64,000 bases of DNA from JAOUEA01 sp963825635. GTDB taxonomy: Bacteria; Actinomycetota; UBA4738; HRBIN12. A program made the position numbers and the translations under genes. Shown here piece by piece: positions 7,783 through 15,274 of the stretch (within the stretch, counting starts at the first letter, position 1; each line of letters opens with the position of its first letter). The notes under the pieces were generated by a model, which was given only the letters and a program-made list of their open reading frames with translations, searched no databases and was not told the origin of the DNA. The DNA is taken from contig CAWGTU010000002.1 of NCBI GenBank assembly GCA_963825635.1, positions 216,139 through 280,138 on the forward strand. Direction: 5' to 3'.

Positions 7783-8142
7783 TCAGCCCATCGGGCTCAT
7801 CAGTTGGAAGTAGTTCCCATCGGGGTCCGAGAACGTGCAGATCGTGCCCTCCATGTCGTCGCCGCCGGCGGTGTACGGCTCCGCCACCACCGTCGCGCCG
7901 GCGGCCGCCATGCGGTTGAACTCGGCCTTGACGTCGGCGGTCTCGATGTTCCAGATCACCCGGCCGGGCTCAGAGTTCGCGCCGTGCACCTGGTCGTGCG
8001 GCCCGACCGTGATCCACCCCGAGCCGATCCGCCAGCCGGTGTATCCGCCGTCGTCCCAGCCCGGATCGCCGAAGAGCTTCGTGTAGTACTCCGCGAGGCG
8101 CTTCGGATCCTCCGAGCCGATCAGGATGCTGTTCAGGTTCAT
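7783..8142 (-). CDS. VOC (glyoxalase-fold) protein
   Basis: 119 residues from ATG at 8140-8142, with GGAGG 4 nt upstream. MNLNSILIGSEDPKRLAEYYTKLFG is the first module and VIWNIETADVKAEFNRMAAAGATVVAEPY the second, ending CTFSDPDGNYFQLMSPM, the typical final strand. Metal ligands are not all obvious, so it may be a binding protein rather than an enzyme. It lies 13 bp upstream of the Nudix gene and probably heads a four-gene operon (VOC, Nudix, DUF1059, unknown). Confidence 0.8.
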   Translation of the reverse strand: MNLNSILIGSEDPKRLAEYYTKLFGDPGWDDGGYTGWRIGSGWITVGPHDQVHGANSEPGRVIWNIETADVKAEFNRMAAAGATVVAEPYTAGGDDMEGTICTFSDPDGNYFQLMSPMG

Positions 8143-8280
8143 GCTGCCTCCTTCCGCCATCTCCTGATCTACCAGACGATCGAGGTCCGCGAAACTCATC
8201 GCTTGACCCACGGCGCATCCTGGGTGTAGTCAGGGTGGGTTGCCCGTCGGTGCTCTGCTCCCTCAGGAGGAGGTTCGGCG

Positions 8281-8529
8281 ATGCCGGAGTTCATGGACGT
8301 TCATCGCGGGATGGAAGGCATCACGCCCGAAGGGCTCACGGAGGCCCACAACGCCGACCTGGCGATCCAGGGCGACGAGGCGGTGGACTTCAAGCACGCG
8401 TGGGCTGACCCCGTCACGGGTCTCGTGTGGTGCCTCTCCGAGGCGCCCAGCAAGGAAGCCGTGATGAAGATCCACGAACGAGCCGGTCACCCCACCGACG
8501 AGGTGTATCCCGTCCCGGTCCAGGCCTAG
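8281..8529 (+). CDS. DUF4242, SCO4226-like nickel-binding protein
   Basis: 82 residues preceded by AGGAGGAGG. MPEFMDVHRGM, then HAWADPVTGLVWCLSEAPS and IHERAGHPTDEVYPV closely follow the Streptomyces protein SCO4226, a small ferredoxin-like-fold nickel-binding protein. The cysteine in VWCLSEAP and the histidines in DVHRG and HERAGHP are the expected conserved positions. Stands alone between divergent VOC and the secreted RTX-like gene. Physiological role is not known. Confidence 0.85.
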   Translation: MPEFMDVHRGMEGITPEGLTEAHNADLAIQGDEAVDFKHAWADPVTGLVWCLSEAPSKEAVMKIHERAGHPTDEVYPVPVQA

Positions 8530-8547
8530 GTATCGGCCGTGCGCCGT

Positions 8548-8581
8548 TTGCTTGCGGCGGGCTCGCTGGCATACGGTATGC
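8548..8581 (+). promoter_or_regulatory. promoter with inverted repeat before the secreted RTX-like gene
   Basis: TTGCTT (8548-8553) and TACGGT (8572-8577) are spaced 18 bp. The -10 box lies inside a perfect inverted repeat GCATAC-G-GTATGC (8569-8581), which may be a repressor site. Confidence 0.4.
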
Positions 8582-8621
8582 GCCACAGCCAGTATGACCC
8601 GCTGAAGATGGAGGCTCGACG

Positions 8622-9455
8622 ATGACGCGCGCCCGGAAGTTCGGATCGATCCTCGGAACCACGGTCCTGGTCGGTGCGGTGCTGGGGGGCTCAGGGCCTG
8701 CATCTTCCGGCCCTGCGGTCACGTGCGCCTACAACGACACGGTGGGGCTCGTCACGGTGGAGATCCCCGCCGGCGGATCGGCCAAGGTCGATCGAGACGG
8801 TGACTTCATCGACGTGAACGGGTCGCGCTGCACCGACGGTGGCACGGACGCCACGGTTCAGAGCACCGAAGTCATCAACATCGTGCCGGGCGGCGCCGGG
8901 GGTCAGCGAGCGCTGCTCAGCTTGTCGTCCGGTCCGTTCGCACCGGGACGGACGGACGAGATCGGGACGAGCGACGAGATCGAGATCTTCGTGAACCTGG
9001 GAGGCGGGAACGACTCGTTGAGGGTCGCCGGCAGCAACCAGCGAGACACGATGGTGGCCGGCACGCAGGACGGTCAGTCCCGCGTCAACCTGAACGCCGA
9101 CGAGGAGGCGACCGTCGACTACGACCTGTCGGTCAAGGACAACGTGGAGGGGCTCGTCATCAACGGCAACGGCAAGGGCGACTCGATCTCGGCGACGGGG
9201 AGCTTCGGCACGGGCACGGTGCTCCAGCGAGCGATCACGATCGCCGGCGGCGACGGGAACGACGACCTGACCGGCGGGCGTGGCGCGGACGTCCTCACCG
9301 ACAGGGGGGGAACGGGCGATACCGACGTGCTGGTCGGCAAAGGGGGCAACGACACCCTCTCCACCCGCGATGGCGACCGGCGCGATCGCGCGGTCGGCGG
9401 GCCTGGGAACGACACCTGTGTCGTCGACCGCAGGGACACCGCCATCGCCTGTTGA
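8622..9455 (+). CDS. secreted calcium-binding RTX-repeat-like protein
   Basis: 277 residues, GGAGG 7 nt before ATG. Residues 1-30 form a Sec signal peptide (basic MTRARKF, hydrophobic ILGTTVLVGAVLGG, small residues before PASSGPAV). The mature part starts with a beta-rich region containing two cysteines, then acquires glycine/aspartate repeats from about residue 120: NLGGGNDSL, GGDGNDDLTGGRGADVL, GKGGNDTL and GGPGNDTC, degenerate GGxGxDxLx nonapeptides that bind Ca in a parallel beta-roll. A cysteine in the last repeat and at the terminus may form a disulfide. Extracellular structural or adhesive role is inferred. Confidence 0.8.
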   Translation: MTRARKFGSILGTTVLVGAVLGGSGPASSGPAVTCAYNDTVGLVTVEIPAGGSAKVDRDGDFIDVNGSRCTDGGTDATVQSTEVINIVPGGAGGQRALLSLSSGPFAPGRTDEIGTSDEIEIFVNLGGGNDSLRVAGSNQRDTMVAGTQDGQSRVNLNADEEATVDYDLSVKDNVEGLVINGNGKGDSISATGSFGTGTVLQRAITIAGGDGNDDLTGGRGADVLTDRGGTGDTDVLVGKGGNDTLSTRDGDRRDRAVGGPGNDTCVVDRRDTAIAC

Positions 9456-9483
9456 AGCGCGTCTCCTTCCGGGGAAGCGGCCG

Positions 9484-9489
9484 TACGAT
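9484..9489 (+). promoter_or_regulatory. TANNNT -10 box of a leaderless promoter
   Basis: TACGAT ends 6 nt before the methyltransferase ATG at 9496, and no ribosome binding site is present between them. Confidence 0.55.
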
Positions 9490-9495
9490 CGGCGT

Positions 9496-10140
9496 ATGAG
9501 TATCGAGCCGTCGCCGGACGGCCGTGACGATGCCAACCGACGTCGACGCCGCCAGTACGCCGAGGAGGCATCGACCTACGACCGCGACGCCGACCGGAGC
9601 GAGAAGTGGCTGCTCGGGACCGACCACCGCCCGTGGGCGTGTTCCCGGGCCATCGGTCGCACGCTCGAGGTCGCGATCGGTACGGGGCTGAACCTGCCGC
9701 ACTACCCGCGGGGTGTGCACCTCACCGGCATCGATCTCACGCCGGAGATGCTCGCCCTCGCCAGGCGACGGTCGGCAGATCTCGGCGTGTCGGCCACGTT
9801 GACCGAGGGTGACGCGCAGGCGCTGCCCTTCGCCGACGCCATGTTCGACACGGTGCTCAGCACCTATGCGCTGTGCTCGGTACCCGACGAACGGGCGGCG
9901 GTCCGGGAGATGCGACGCGTGCTGAAGCCGGGGGGACGGCTGATCCTCGTCGATCACATCCGGAGCAGCGTGCTTCCGTTGTATTGGCTGCAGCGTCTGA
10001 TGGAGCTCGCACCGACGCGGAACCGCGACGAGCTCACCCGCCGTCCGCGCGACCACGTGGAAGCCGCCGGCTTCACGATCGAGCAGAGCGATCGCCTCCG
10101 TGCCGGCGTGCTCGAGCGCCTCGTCGCGCGCAAGCCGTGA
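9496..10140 (+). CDS. class I SAM-dependent methyltransferase
   Basis: 214 residues. RTLEVAIGTGLNLPHYP is motif I (the SAM loop with E-x-x-x-G-T-G), TGIDLTPEMLALARRR is the post-I acidic loop, LPFADAMFDTVLSTYALCSVPDE is motif IV and RVLKPGGRLILVDHIRSS is the family's post-motif. This belongs to the UbiE/phospholipid-methyltransferase-like small-molecule group. The start at 9496 is favoured over upstream in-frame codons because of the -10 box 6 nt before it. Substrate unknown; stands alone. Confidence 0.85.
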   Translation: MSIEPSPDGRDDANRRRRRQYAEEASTYDRDADRSEKWLLGTDHRPWACSRAIGRTLEVAIGTGLNLPHYPRGVHLTGIDLTPEMLALARRRSADLGVSATLTEGDAQALPFADAMFDTVLSTYALCSVPDERAAVREMRRVLKPGGRLILVDHIRSSVLPLYWLQRLMELAPTRNRDELTRRPRDHVEAAGFTIEQSDRLRAGVLERLVARKP

Positions 10141-10182
10141 CCCCAGGGCCCGACCTCGTCAGGCAGCGATCGGACGGGCCGC

Positions 10183-11187
10183 CTACGTGCCGAGCAGTTC
10201 GTCGAGCCGGATCACCACAGGCCAGGCTCCGTCGGTGCGGTTCGAGATGACCGTGTGGGTGATCGCCCTCGTCGGATCGTGCGTGCTGAGGAACGACACG
10301 CCGGCGTCGGATCCCTCGAGCCACACGACGTCCGTGGTCTCATGGAGGTGGAAGCCGAGCCCGTGGCGCTTCGACTCCTCGGGCCAGTCGCTGCGAGGTC
10401 GCACCATCTCGGCCACTTGGTCGCTCGGGACGATGCGCCCGGCGAACAACGCGGTCCAGAACGCGCTGAGATCGCCGGCGGTCGAGTAGATGCCACCGTC
10501 GCCACTGCCGAGCACCGGCAGGTGGAAGATGTTCGTCCTCGGTCCGTCGACCGTGAGGTAGCCGAGCGCGGCGTCGCCGGGCAACTCGTCGGATCGCAGG
10601 AACGCCGTGTCGGTCATCCCGGCCAGATCGCAGACTCGGCGCCTCACCAGCTCGTGGAACGGCACCCCGCTCACGCGCTCTGCGATCAGCGCGAGCACCA
10701 CGAACCCGCCGTTGTTGTAGGCGAACCGCTCGTCGGGCGCGGACACGGTGTCGTGACCGTCGAGAACCGCGAGGTACTGCTCGGTCGTGGCGAGTTCCTG
10801 CACGGGAACCGGCATCACGTAGTCGTTCGTGTCGTCGAGGGCGCTCTCGTCGAGGTAGTCGCCGATGCCGGATCGATGTGCGAGCAGGTGTTCCACGGTC
10901 ACGGCATCGTCGATGAGCGGAAGGTCGTCGCCGAGCAGCGAGCGTGCGGTGGTGTCGAGGGCGAGGGAGCCGTCCCCGACCAGGCTCATGACCGTGAGCG
11001 CCGTGAATCCCTTCGCGCCGCTCGCGAGCGCGAACTTCGTGTCGATCGTGTTCGCGATCTCGTGGGCGCGGTCGGCGAGTCCGTAGGCTTTCGCGAACTC
11101 GGTGGTCCCTGCACGGTCCACACGCACGACGCCGGTGAACCCTGAGTCCCGTGCGACCGTGTCGATCGCGTCATCGAGCGGCTGCAT
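10183..11187 (-). CDS. serine hydrolase, beta-lactamase/class C penicillin-binding fold
   Basis: 334 residues, no signal peptide. The active-site SxxK is SGAK at 56-59, the YxN motif is in FAYNNGGFVVL, and the region HRSGIGDYLDE matches the class C esterase-like family (Pfam Beta-lactamase). The HxG-like third motif appears as LEGSDAGVSFLS near the C-terminus, so it is degenerate. Such proteins are usually esterases or D-aminopeptidases rather than true beta-lactamases. The box TAGGTT lies 6 nt before the ATG (11194-11199, minus strand), another leaderless-type start. Confidence 0.85.
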   Translation of the reverse strand: MQPLDDAIDTVARDSGFTGVVRVDRAGTTEFAKAYGLADRAHEIANTIDTKFALASGAKGFTALTVMSLVGDGSLALDTTARSLLGDDLPLIDDAVTVEHLLAHRSGIGDYLDESALDDTNDYVMPVPVQELATTEQYLAVLDGHDTVSAPDERFAYNNGGFVVLALIAERVSGVPFHELVRRRVCDLAGMTDTAFLRSDELPGDAALGYLTVDGPRTNIFHLPVLGSGDGGIYSTAGDLSAFWTALFAGRIVPSDQVAEMVRPRSDWPEESKRHGLGFHLHETTDVVWLEGSDAGVSFLSTHDPTRAITHTVISNRTDGAWPVVIRLDELLGT

Positions 11188-11210
11188 CGATCGAACCTAT
11201 CAACCGCGCC

Positions 11211-11774
11211 TCATCCCGTGCCCAGGACGCCGTAGCGCAGGTACACCATGTCATTGGCGAACCGGCGTTCATCCAGAAGCTCGAGGCCCAGGTGCATGCC
11301 GTCGGGGAGGGCTCGCGTTCCGCCGCCCACGACGACGGGAGCGAGGAAGAGATGACACTCGTCGACCAATCCGCCCGCCAGCGCCTGGGCGGCGAGCTCC
11401 GGACCGCCAACCGCGAGGGGTCGCTCGGCCGACGCCTTCATCTGCCGCACCCCGTCGGGGTCGAAGGCTCGCTCGATGTGCGTGTGGGTGGTGGAGATGT
11501 CCTCGAGCGTCGTCGAGTACACGACCTTGCGCGCCGCTCGCCAGATCGCCGAGAACTCGCGGATGGAAGGCGGCTCGTCGGTGACATCCATCGTCTCCCA
11601 GGCGGCCATGACCTCGTACATGCGTCGCCCGTAGAGGTAGGTGCCGACCGAGCGCACGAGGTCGTTGATGAACCCGTGCACCTGCTCGTCGGGCACGCCC
11701 CAGTCGAAGCTGCCTTGCTCGTCGGCGACGTAGCCGTCCAGCGACATGATCGTCAGGTAGGTCAGGGTAGCCAT
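11211..11774 (-). CDS. dihydrofolate-reductase-fold (RibD C-terminal-like) protein
   Basis: 187 residues with GGAGAG before the ATG. TYLTIMSLDGYVADEQGSFDWG, GTYLYGRRMYEVMAAWE, KVVYSTTLED, PLAVGGPELAAQAL and LVDECHLFLAPVVVGGGTRAL are the recurring motifs of COG0262/RibD-C proteins that bind NADPH. Generally annotated as dihydrofolate reductase family although true folate activity is rarely shown. Convergent-adjacent to the serine hydrolase (23 bp) and divergent from another member of the same family at 11922. Confidence 0.85.
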   Translation of the reverse strand: MATLTYLTIMSLDGYVADEQGSFDWGVPDEQVHGFINDLVRSVGTYLYGRRMYEVMAAWETMDVTDEPPSIREFSAIWRAARKVVYSTTLEDISTTHTHIERAFDPDGVRQMKASAERPLAVGGPELAAQALAGGLVDECHLFLAPVVVGGGTRALPDGMHLGLELLDERRFANDMVYLRYGVLGTG

Positions 11775-11921
11775 CGATCTCTCCGGACCCTTCGACGTTA
11801 GACGGTGATGACGATCGTGCCGAGCACCTGGCGCGATTCCACGCGGTGGATCGCCTCGCGGACCCCCGGCATCATCGATGCCGATCGTCCTCGAACCCTC
11901 CTCTGGCTACGCTACAACGTC

Positions 11922-12503
11922 ATGGGTGTCACGCAGTTCTACACGGCGACGAGCATCGACGGGTTCATCGCCGACGAGGCGAACTCGCTCGAGTGGCTCT
12001 TCCAGGTGCCGGCCGACGGCGATGACGTAGGCCACGAGGCGCGGTTCGCGGCGTTCTTCGAGCGGGTCGGCGCGATGGTGATGGGCTCGACGACCTACGA
12101 GTGGGTGTTGGCGAACGAGCGGCTGCTCGAACATCCCGAGAAGTGGAGCGCCTACTACGGCGAGACGCCCTGCTGGGTGTTCACGACCCGCGAGCTGCCG
12201 GTGATCCCCGGGGCCGACCTACGGTTCGTGCAGGGCGACGTCGCCCCGATCCACGCCGACATGGTCGAGGCCGCCGACGGGAACGTCTGGATCGTCGGCG
12301 GGGGAGACCTAGCCGGTCAGTTCGCCGATGCGGGCTTGCTCGACGAGATCCAGCTCAGCATCGCGCCGGTCACGCTCGGCGATGGCGCCCCGCTGCTGCC
12401 CCGGCGCCTGCTCGCGTCGGACCTGAGGCTCGTGGGCCTCGAGCGTCAGGGGCAGTTCGTGGCTGCCACGTACCGCGTCGCCCGAGCGCAGGAACGGGAG
12501 TAG
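11922..12503 (+). CDS. dihydrofolate-reductase-fold (RibD C-terminal-like) protein
   Basis: 193 residues. TQFYTATSIDGFIADEANSLEWLF, VMGSTTYEWVLANE, CWVFTTRELPVI, VWIVGGGDLAGQFADAGLLDEIQLSIAPVTLGDGAPLLP: the same motif order as the divergent gene at 11211, but sequence similarity is low, so the two are old paralogues. TACGCT (11908-11913) sits 8 nt before the ATG and there is no Shine-Dalgarno sequence, so I take the start at 11922. NADPH-dependent reductase activity is assumed from the fold. Confidence 0.85.
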   Translation: MGVTQFYTATSIDGFIADEANSLEWLFQVPADGDDVGHEARFAAFFERVGAMVMGSTTYEWVLANERLLEHPEKWSAYYGETPCWVFTTRELPVIPGADLRFVQGDVAPIHADMVEAADGNVWIVGGGDLAGQFADAGLLDEIQLSIAPVTLGDGAPLLPRRLLASDLRLVGLERQGQFVAATYRVARAQERE

Positions 12504-12584
12504 CGCCGACTCGGCACCTTGACCGTTCCCCGACGGGGCGAGAGGGTGAGGCGTCGAGCATCCGAGCCACGGCAGGAGGAACAC

Positions 12585-12968
12585 ATGCGCAAAGTGGTGC
12601 ACTTCGAGATCCCCGCCGACGACGTCGAGCGCGCGAAGTCGTTCTACGGGTCGGTCTTCGACTGGCAGCTGAACACGATGCAGATGGACGGGGGGGACTA
12701 CACGATCGCCACCACGACCCCGGTCGACGACTCGATGATGCCGACCGAAGCCGGCGCGATCAACGGCGGCCTGATGGAGCGTTCGGACCTCACCCCGTCG
12801 CCGGTCATCACGATCGGCGTCGACGACATCGACCAGTCGTTGAAGGAAGTCGAGGCGGAGGGCGGCAGCACGGTGACCCCGAGGACCCCGATCCCGGGGA
12901 TGGGTGCGTTCGCCTACTTCAAGGACCCCGAAGGCAACGTCATGGGCCTGTGGGAAACGAGCGCCTGA
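12585..12968 (+). CDS. VOC (glyoxalase-fold) protein
   Basis: 127 residues, AGGAGG 6 nt before ATG. VVHFEIPADDVERAKSFYGSVFDW is the diagnostic opening, and FAYFKDPEGNVMGLWE closes the second module with the metal-ligand glutamate. The middle contains AINGGLMERSD and VITIGVDDIDQSLKEVEAEGGS, the bridging strand and second alpha helix. This subgroup (FEI-PADD-x-ERA-x-xFY) is widespread and often encoded as single gene; the function is unknown. It stands 81 bp after the DHFR-like gene, which may share its promoter. Confidence 0.85.
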   Translation: MRKVVHFEIPADDVERAKSFYGSVFDWQLNTMQMDGGDYTIATTTPVDDSMMPTEAGAINGGLMERSDLTPSPVITIGVDDIDQSLKEVEAEGGSTVTPRTPIPGMGAFAYFKDPEGNVMGLWETSA

Positions 12969-13029
12969 CGGGGGGTTAGATCGGTCGGATGCTCGAGGCG
13001 CCCGACGTCGCGGAGCTCGACCTGCATGT

Positions 13030-13230
13030 TCACGCGAACGTTAGGTGGTCCTCGCTCGGCACGACGGTCTGACCGAACGGCCAGAGCGCCAGCAGGCTCA
13101 ACTTGAACGACTGCACGCCGAACGGGATGCCGATGATCGTGATGCACAACAGCAACCCAGCCACGAGATGCGCGAGGAACAGCTCCCATCCGAAGAACAT
13201 CAACCACAGGATGTTCCCGATCGTCTTCAT
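13030..13230 (-). CDS. YccF-domain small membrane protein
   Basis: 66 residues. IGNILWLMFFGWELFLAHLVAGLLLCITIIGIPFGVQSFKLSLLALWPFGQ is one complete YccF (DUF307) unit with two membrane helices and the hallmark GIP-G-QSFKL-LWPFG. Usual YccF proteins carry two such units in about 120-150 residues, so this is a single-unit form. It follows the DinB gene by 12 bp on the same strand. Function not known. Confidence 0.85.
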   Translation of the reverse strand: MKTIGNILWLMFFGWELFLAHLVAGLLLCITIIGIPFGVQSFKLSLLALWPFGQTVVPSEDHLTFA

Positions 13231-13242
13231 GCGGCCATCGAC

Positions 13243-13695
13243 TCAGGCACGGCGCAGCGCCGCCTCGACGTCGTCGAGGTGTTCGCTGCGATGCGACGCG
13301 CGCACGGCGTAGAGCGGACTGTCGGGGTCCCGGGGCCAGAGCAGGTCGAGCGGAAGCGTCGCCACCCGCGTGTCGGTGTCTTCGGCGATCTGCAGCGCGA
13401 GCCGCGCCAGTTCACCAGGCGGCACCGCGTGGATCAGCGCCCGGGAGGCATCGTTGATCCAGTCGACGTCCTCCGGCTCGGTGTCGGAGGCCGCGAACGG
13501 GACGCCGCGGTCGAGCTTGTCGCAGAGCGCGAGCATCCGCGCGTCCCAGAACGCGATGTGGCCGAGCACGCCGGCGACGGTCCAGTACTCGTTCGCCGGC
13601 CGTCGCAGGTCGTCCTCACTCAGGTCGTCGACGAGCGAGCGCATGCGCTCGAGCTCGCGCGCGTTCTCCTCGACGTAGGAGCGATCCTCGGTCAT
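13243..13695 (-). CDS. DinB-like / maleylpyruvate-isomerase N-terminal domain protein
   Basis: 150 residues. Four-helix-bundle protein: VEENARELERMRSLVDDLSEDDLRRP, TVAGVLGHIAFWDARMLAL with the metal-ligand histidine, and RASHRSEHLDDVEAAL with the other histidines near the end. Members bind a divalent metal and use a low-molecular-weight thiol (mycothiol in actinobacteria). TATCGT (minus strand, 13709-13704) lies 8 nt before the ATG, back to back with the promoter of the cyclase gene. Substrate unknown. Confidence 0.8.
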   Translation of the reverse strand: MTEDRSYVEENARELERMRSLVDDLSEDDLRRPANEYWTVAGVLGHIAFWDARMLALCDKLDRGVPFAASDTEPEDVDWINDASRALIHAVPPGELARLALQIAEDTDTRVATLPLDLLWPRDPDSPLYAVRASHRSEHLDDVEAALRRA

Positions 13696-13771
13696 GACCC
13701 GCGACGATACCCCTTGCCGCGGCGCACGATGCGTCTGGCTTGCGGGGCGGGTTCGCTCTACGCTCGCCGCC

Positions 13772-15238
13772 ATGACCTCGACACCCGATGCGCATGTCGG
13801 CACGCCCGAGGACCAGCGTCGGTTCTACGAGACGCTCGTCGAGGCGAGCCCGACGGCCATCGTCACGTGCGATCCATCGTTCATGGTCACGGAATGGAAC
13901 CCCGCCGCCGTGCGGCTGTTCGGCTGGTCGCGCGCAGAGGCGCTCGGTCGCCACATCGACGAGCTGGTCGGTCAGCACGAGGCGATCCGAGACGACGCCG
14001 CCTCGCTGAACGACCGCGTCCTCGATGGCCCGATCGAGGTCGTCACCCGCCGCGCCAGGAAGGACGGGACCCTCGTCGACGTCGCGATCCGCTCGGTACC
14101 GATCACGATCGACGGGCGGCTGGTGGGCGCGTTCGCGCTGTACGAAGACGTCGGTGAGCTCGTCCGTCAGCGCCGCTTCTTCGAGGAGCTCGTGGAGACC
14201 AGCCCGACCGCGATCATCAAGGTCGACCGCAACTTCGATGTCACGCTGTGGAATCCGGCCGCAGAGCTGCTCTTCGGCTACTCGGCCGACGAGGCTCTGG
14301 GCGTGAACCTCGACGACCTCGTCGCCACGGACCCTGTGATCCACGCGGAGGCGACCGCCTGGAGCGCGGAAGCGTGGGGAGGGGCCTCGTTCCGTCGCAT
14401 CGGGCGGCGTACGCGCAAGGACGGCTCGCTCGTCGACATCGAGATCCTCGCGATCCGTGAGGAGCAGGAAGACGAGCCCAGCGGCTTCTACATCCTGTAC
14501 CACGACGTGACGGAGCTCGAACAGACCCGTCGTCGTCTGGAGGCTCGCGTGGACGAGCAGATGGCCGAGCTCGTGCGCACCGGCGAGCTCGCCCGCTTCC
14601 TGCCTCGGCAGGTGGCCGAGCGCCTGCTCGAGGGCGAGCTGCCCGTCGAGGAGGAGTCGTTCGAGCGCCGACGCATCACGGTGCTGTTCGCCGACATGGT
14701 CGGGTTCACCGACCTCGCGGAGAGCCTTGAGCCGGAGGAGCTCGCCGTGGTGCTCAACGGCTACCTCCGGGAGATGACGGCGGCGGTCATCGCGTTCGGC
14801 GGGTCGGTCGACAACCTGATCGGCGATGGTGTGATGGCAGTCTTCGGCGCTCCCAAGGAGATGCCGGAGGCCGACCAGGCATGGGCGGCGGTCCAGGCGG
14901 CGATGGAGATGCACCGGCGCTGCGCCGAGCTCGCGGCCTCGTTGCGTGAGCGTGGGATCCCCGCCGACCTGAAGATCAGGGTCGGCGTGAACACTGCGCA
15001 CTGCACCGTCGGCGTCTTCGGGAGCGAGGTGCTGCGGGCGTACATGGCGGTCGGCTTCGCGGTCAACGTCGCCGCTCGTCTGGAGACGACGGCCGAGCCC
15101 GGCTCGACCCTGTGCGGGTTCCGCACCTACGCACTCGTGAAGGACCGCGTGAAGGCGGAGGAGCGAGGGGAGCTGACGGTGAAGGGTGCCCGCCGCCCGG
15201 TCGAGGCGTGGGAGATCGTCGGCCTCGCCGACGACTGA
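13772..15238 (+). CDS. PAS-PAS-nucleotide cyclase (class III), substituted purine site
   Basis: 488 residues. Two PAS domains (about 15-130 and 135-250; ASPTAIVTCDPSFMVTEWNPAA and TSPTAIIKVDRNFDVTLWNPAA), a coiled-coil linker (ELEQTRRRLEARVDEQMAELV), then a class III cyclase domain from about 300. Metal-binding Asp308 (VLFADMVGFT) and Asp352 (IGDGVMAVFG) are present, as are the transition-state Asn432 and Arg436 (VNVAARLE). The two purine-selecting residues are not: the usual Lys is Asn348 and the usual Asp is Ala423. Cytosolic, so the PAS domains would sense an internal ligand or redox signal. TACGCT lies 7 nt before the ATG. Confidence 0.85.
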   Translation: MTSTPDAHVGTPEDQRRFYETLVEASPTAIVTCDPSFMVTEWNPAAVRLFGWSRAEALGRHIDELVGQHEAIRDDAASLNDRVLDGPIEVVTRRARKDGTLVDVAIRSVPITIDGRLVGAFALYEDVGELVRQRRFFEELVETSPTAIIKVDRNFDVTLWNPAAELLFGYSADEALGVNLDDLVATDPVIHAEATAWSAEAWGGASFRRIGRRTRKDGSLVDIEILAIREEQEDEPSGFYILYHDVTELEQTRRRLEARVDEQMAELVRTGELARFLPRQVAERLLEGELPVEEESFERRRITVLFADMVGFTDLAESLEPEELAVVLNGYLREMTAAVIAFGGSVDNLIGDGVMAVFGAPKEMPEADQAWAAVQAAMEMHRRCAELAASLRERGIPADLKIRVGVNTAHCTVGVFGSEVLRAYMAVGFAVNVAARLETTAEPGSTLCGFRTYALVKDRVKAEERGELTVKGARRPVEAWEIVGLADD

Positions 15239-15243
15239 CGACG

Positions 15244-15259
15244 CTCGGGTCGACCCGAG
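15244..15259. terminator. bidirectional hairpin between convergent genes
   Basis: CTCGGG-TCGA-CCCGAG is a perfect 16-bp palindrome located 5 bp after the cyclase stop and 15 bp before the end of the convergent SARP gene. No U-tract. Confidence 0.45.
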
Positions 15260-15274
15260 GTTCGGTGGCCGTCC

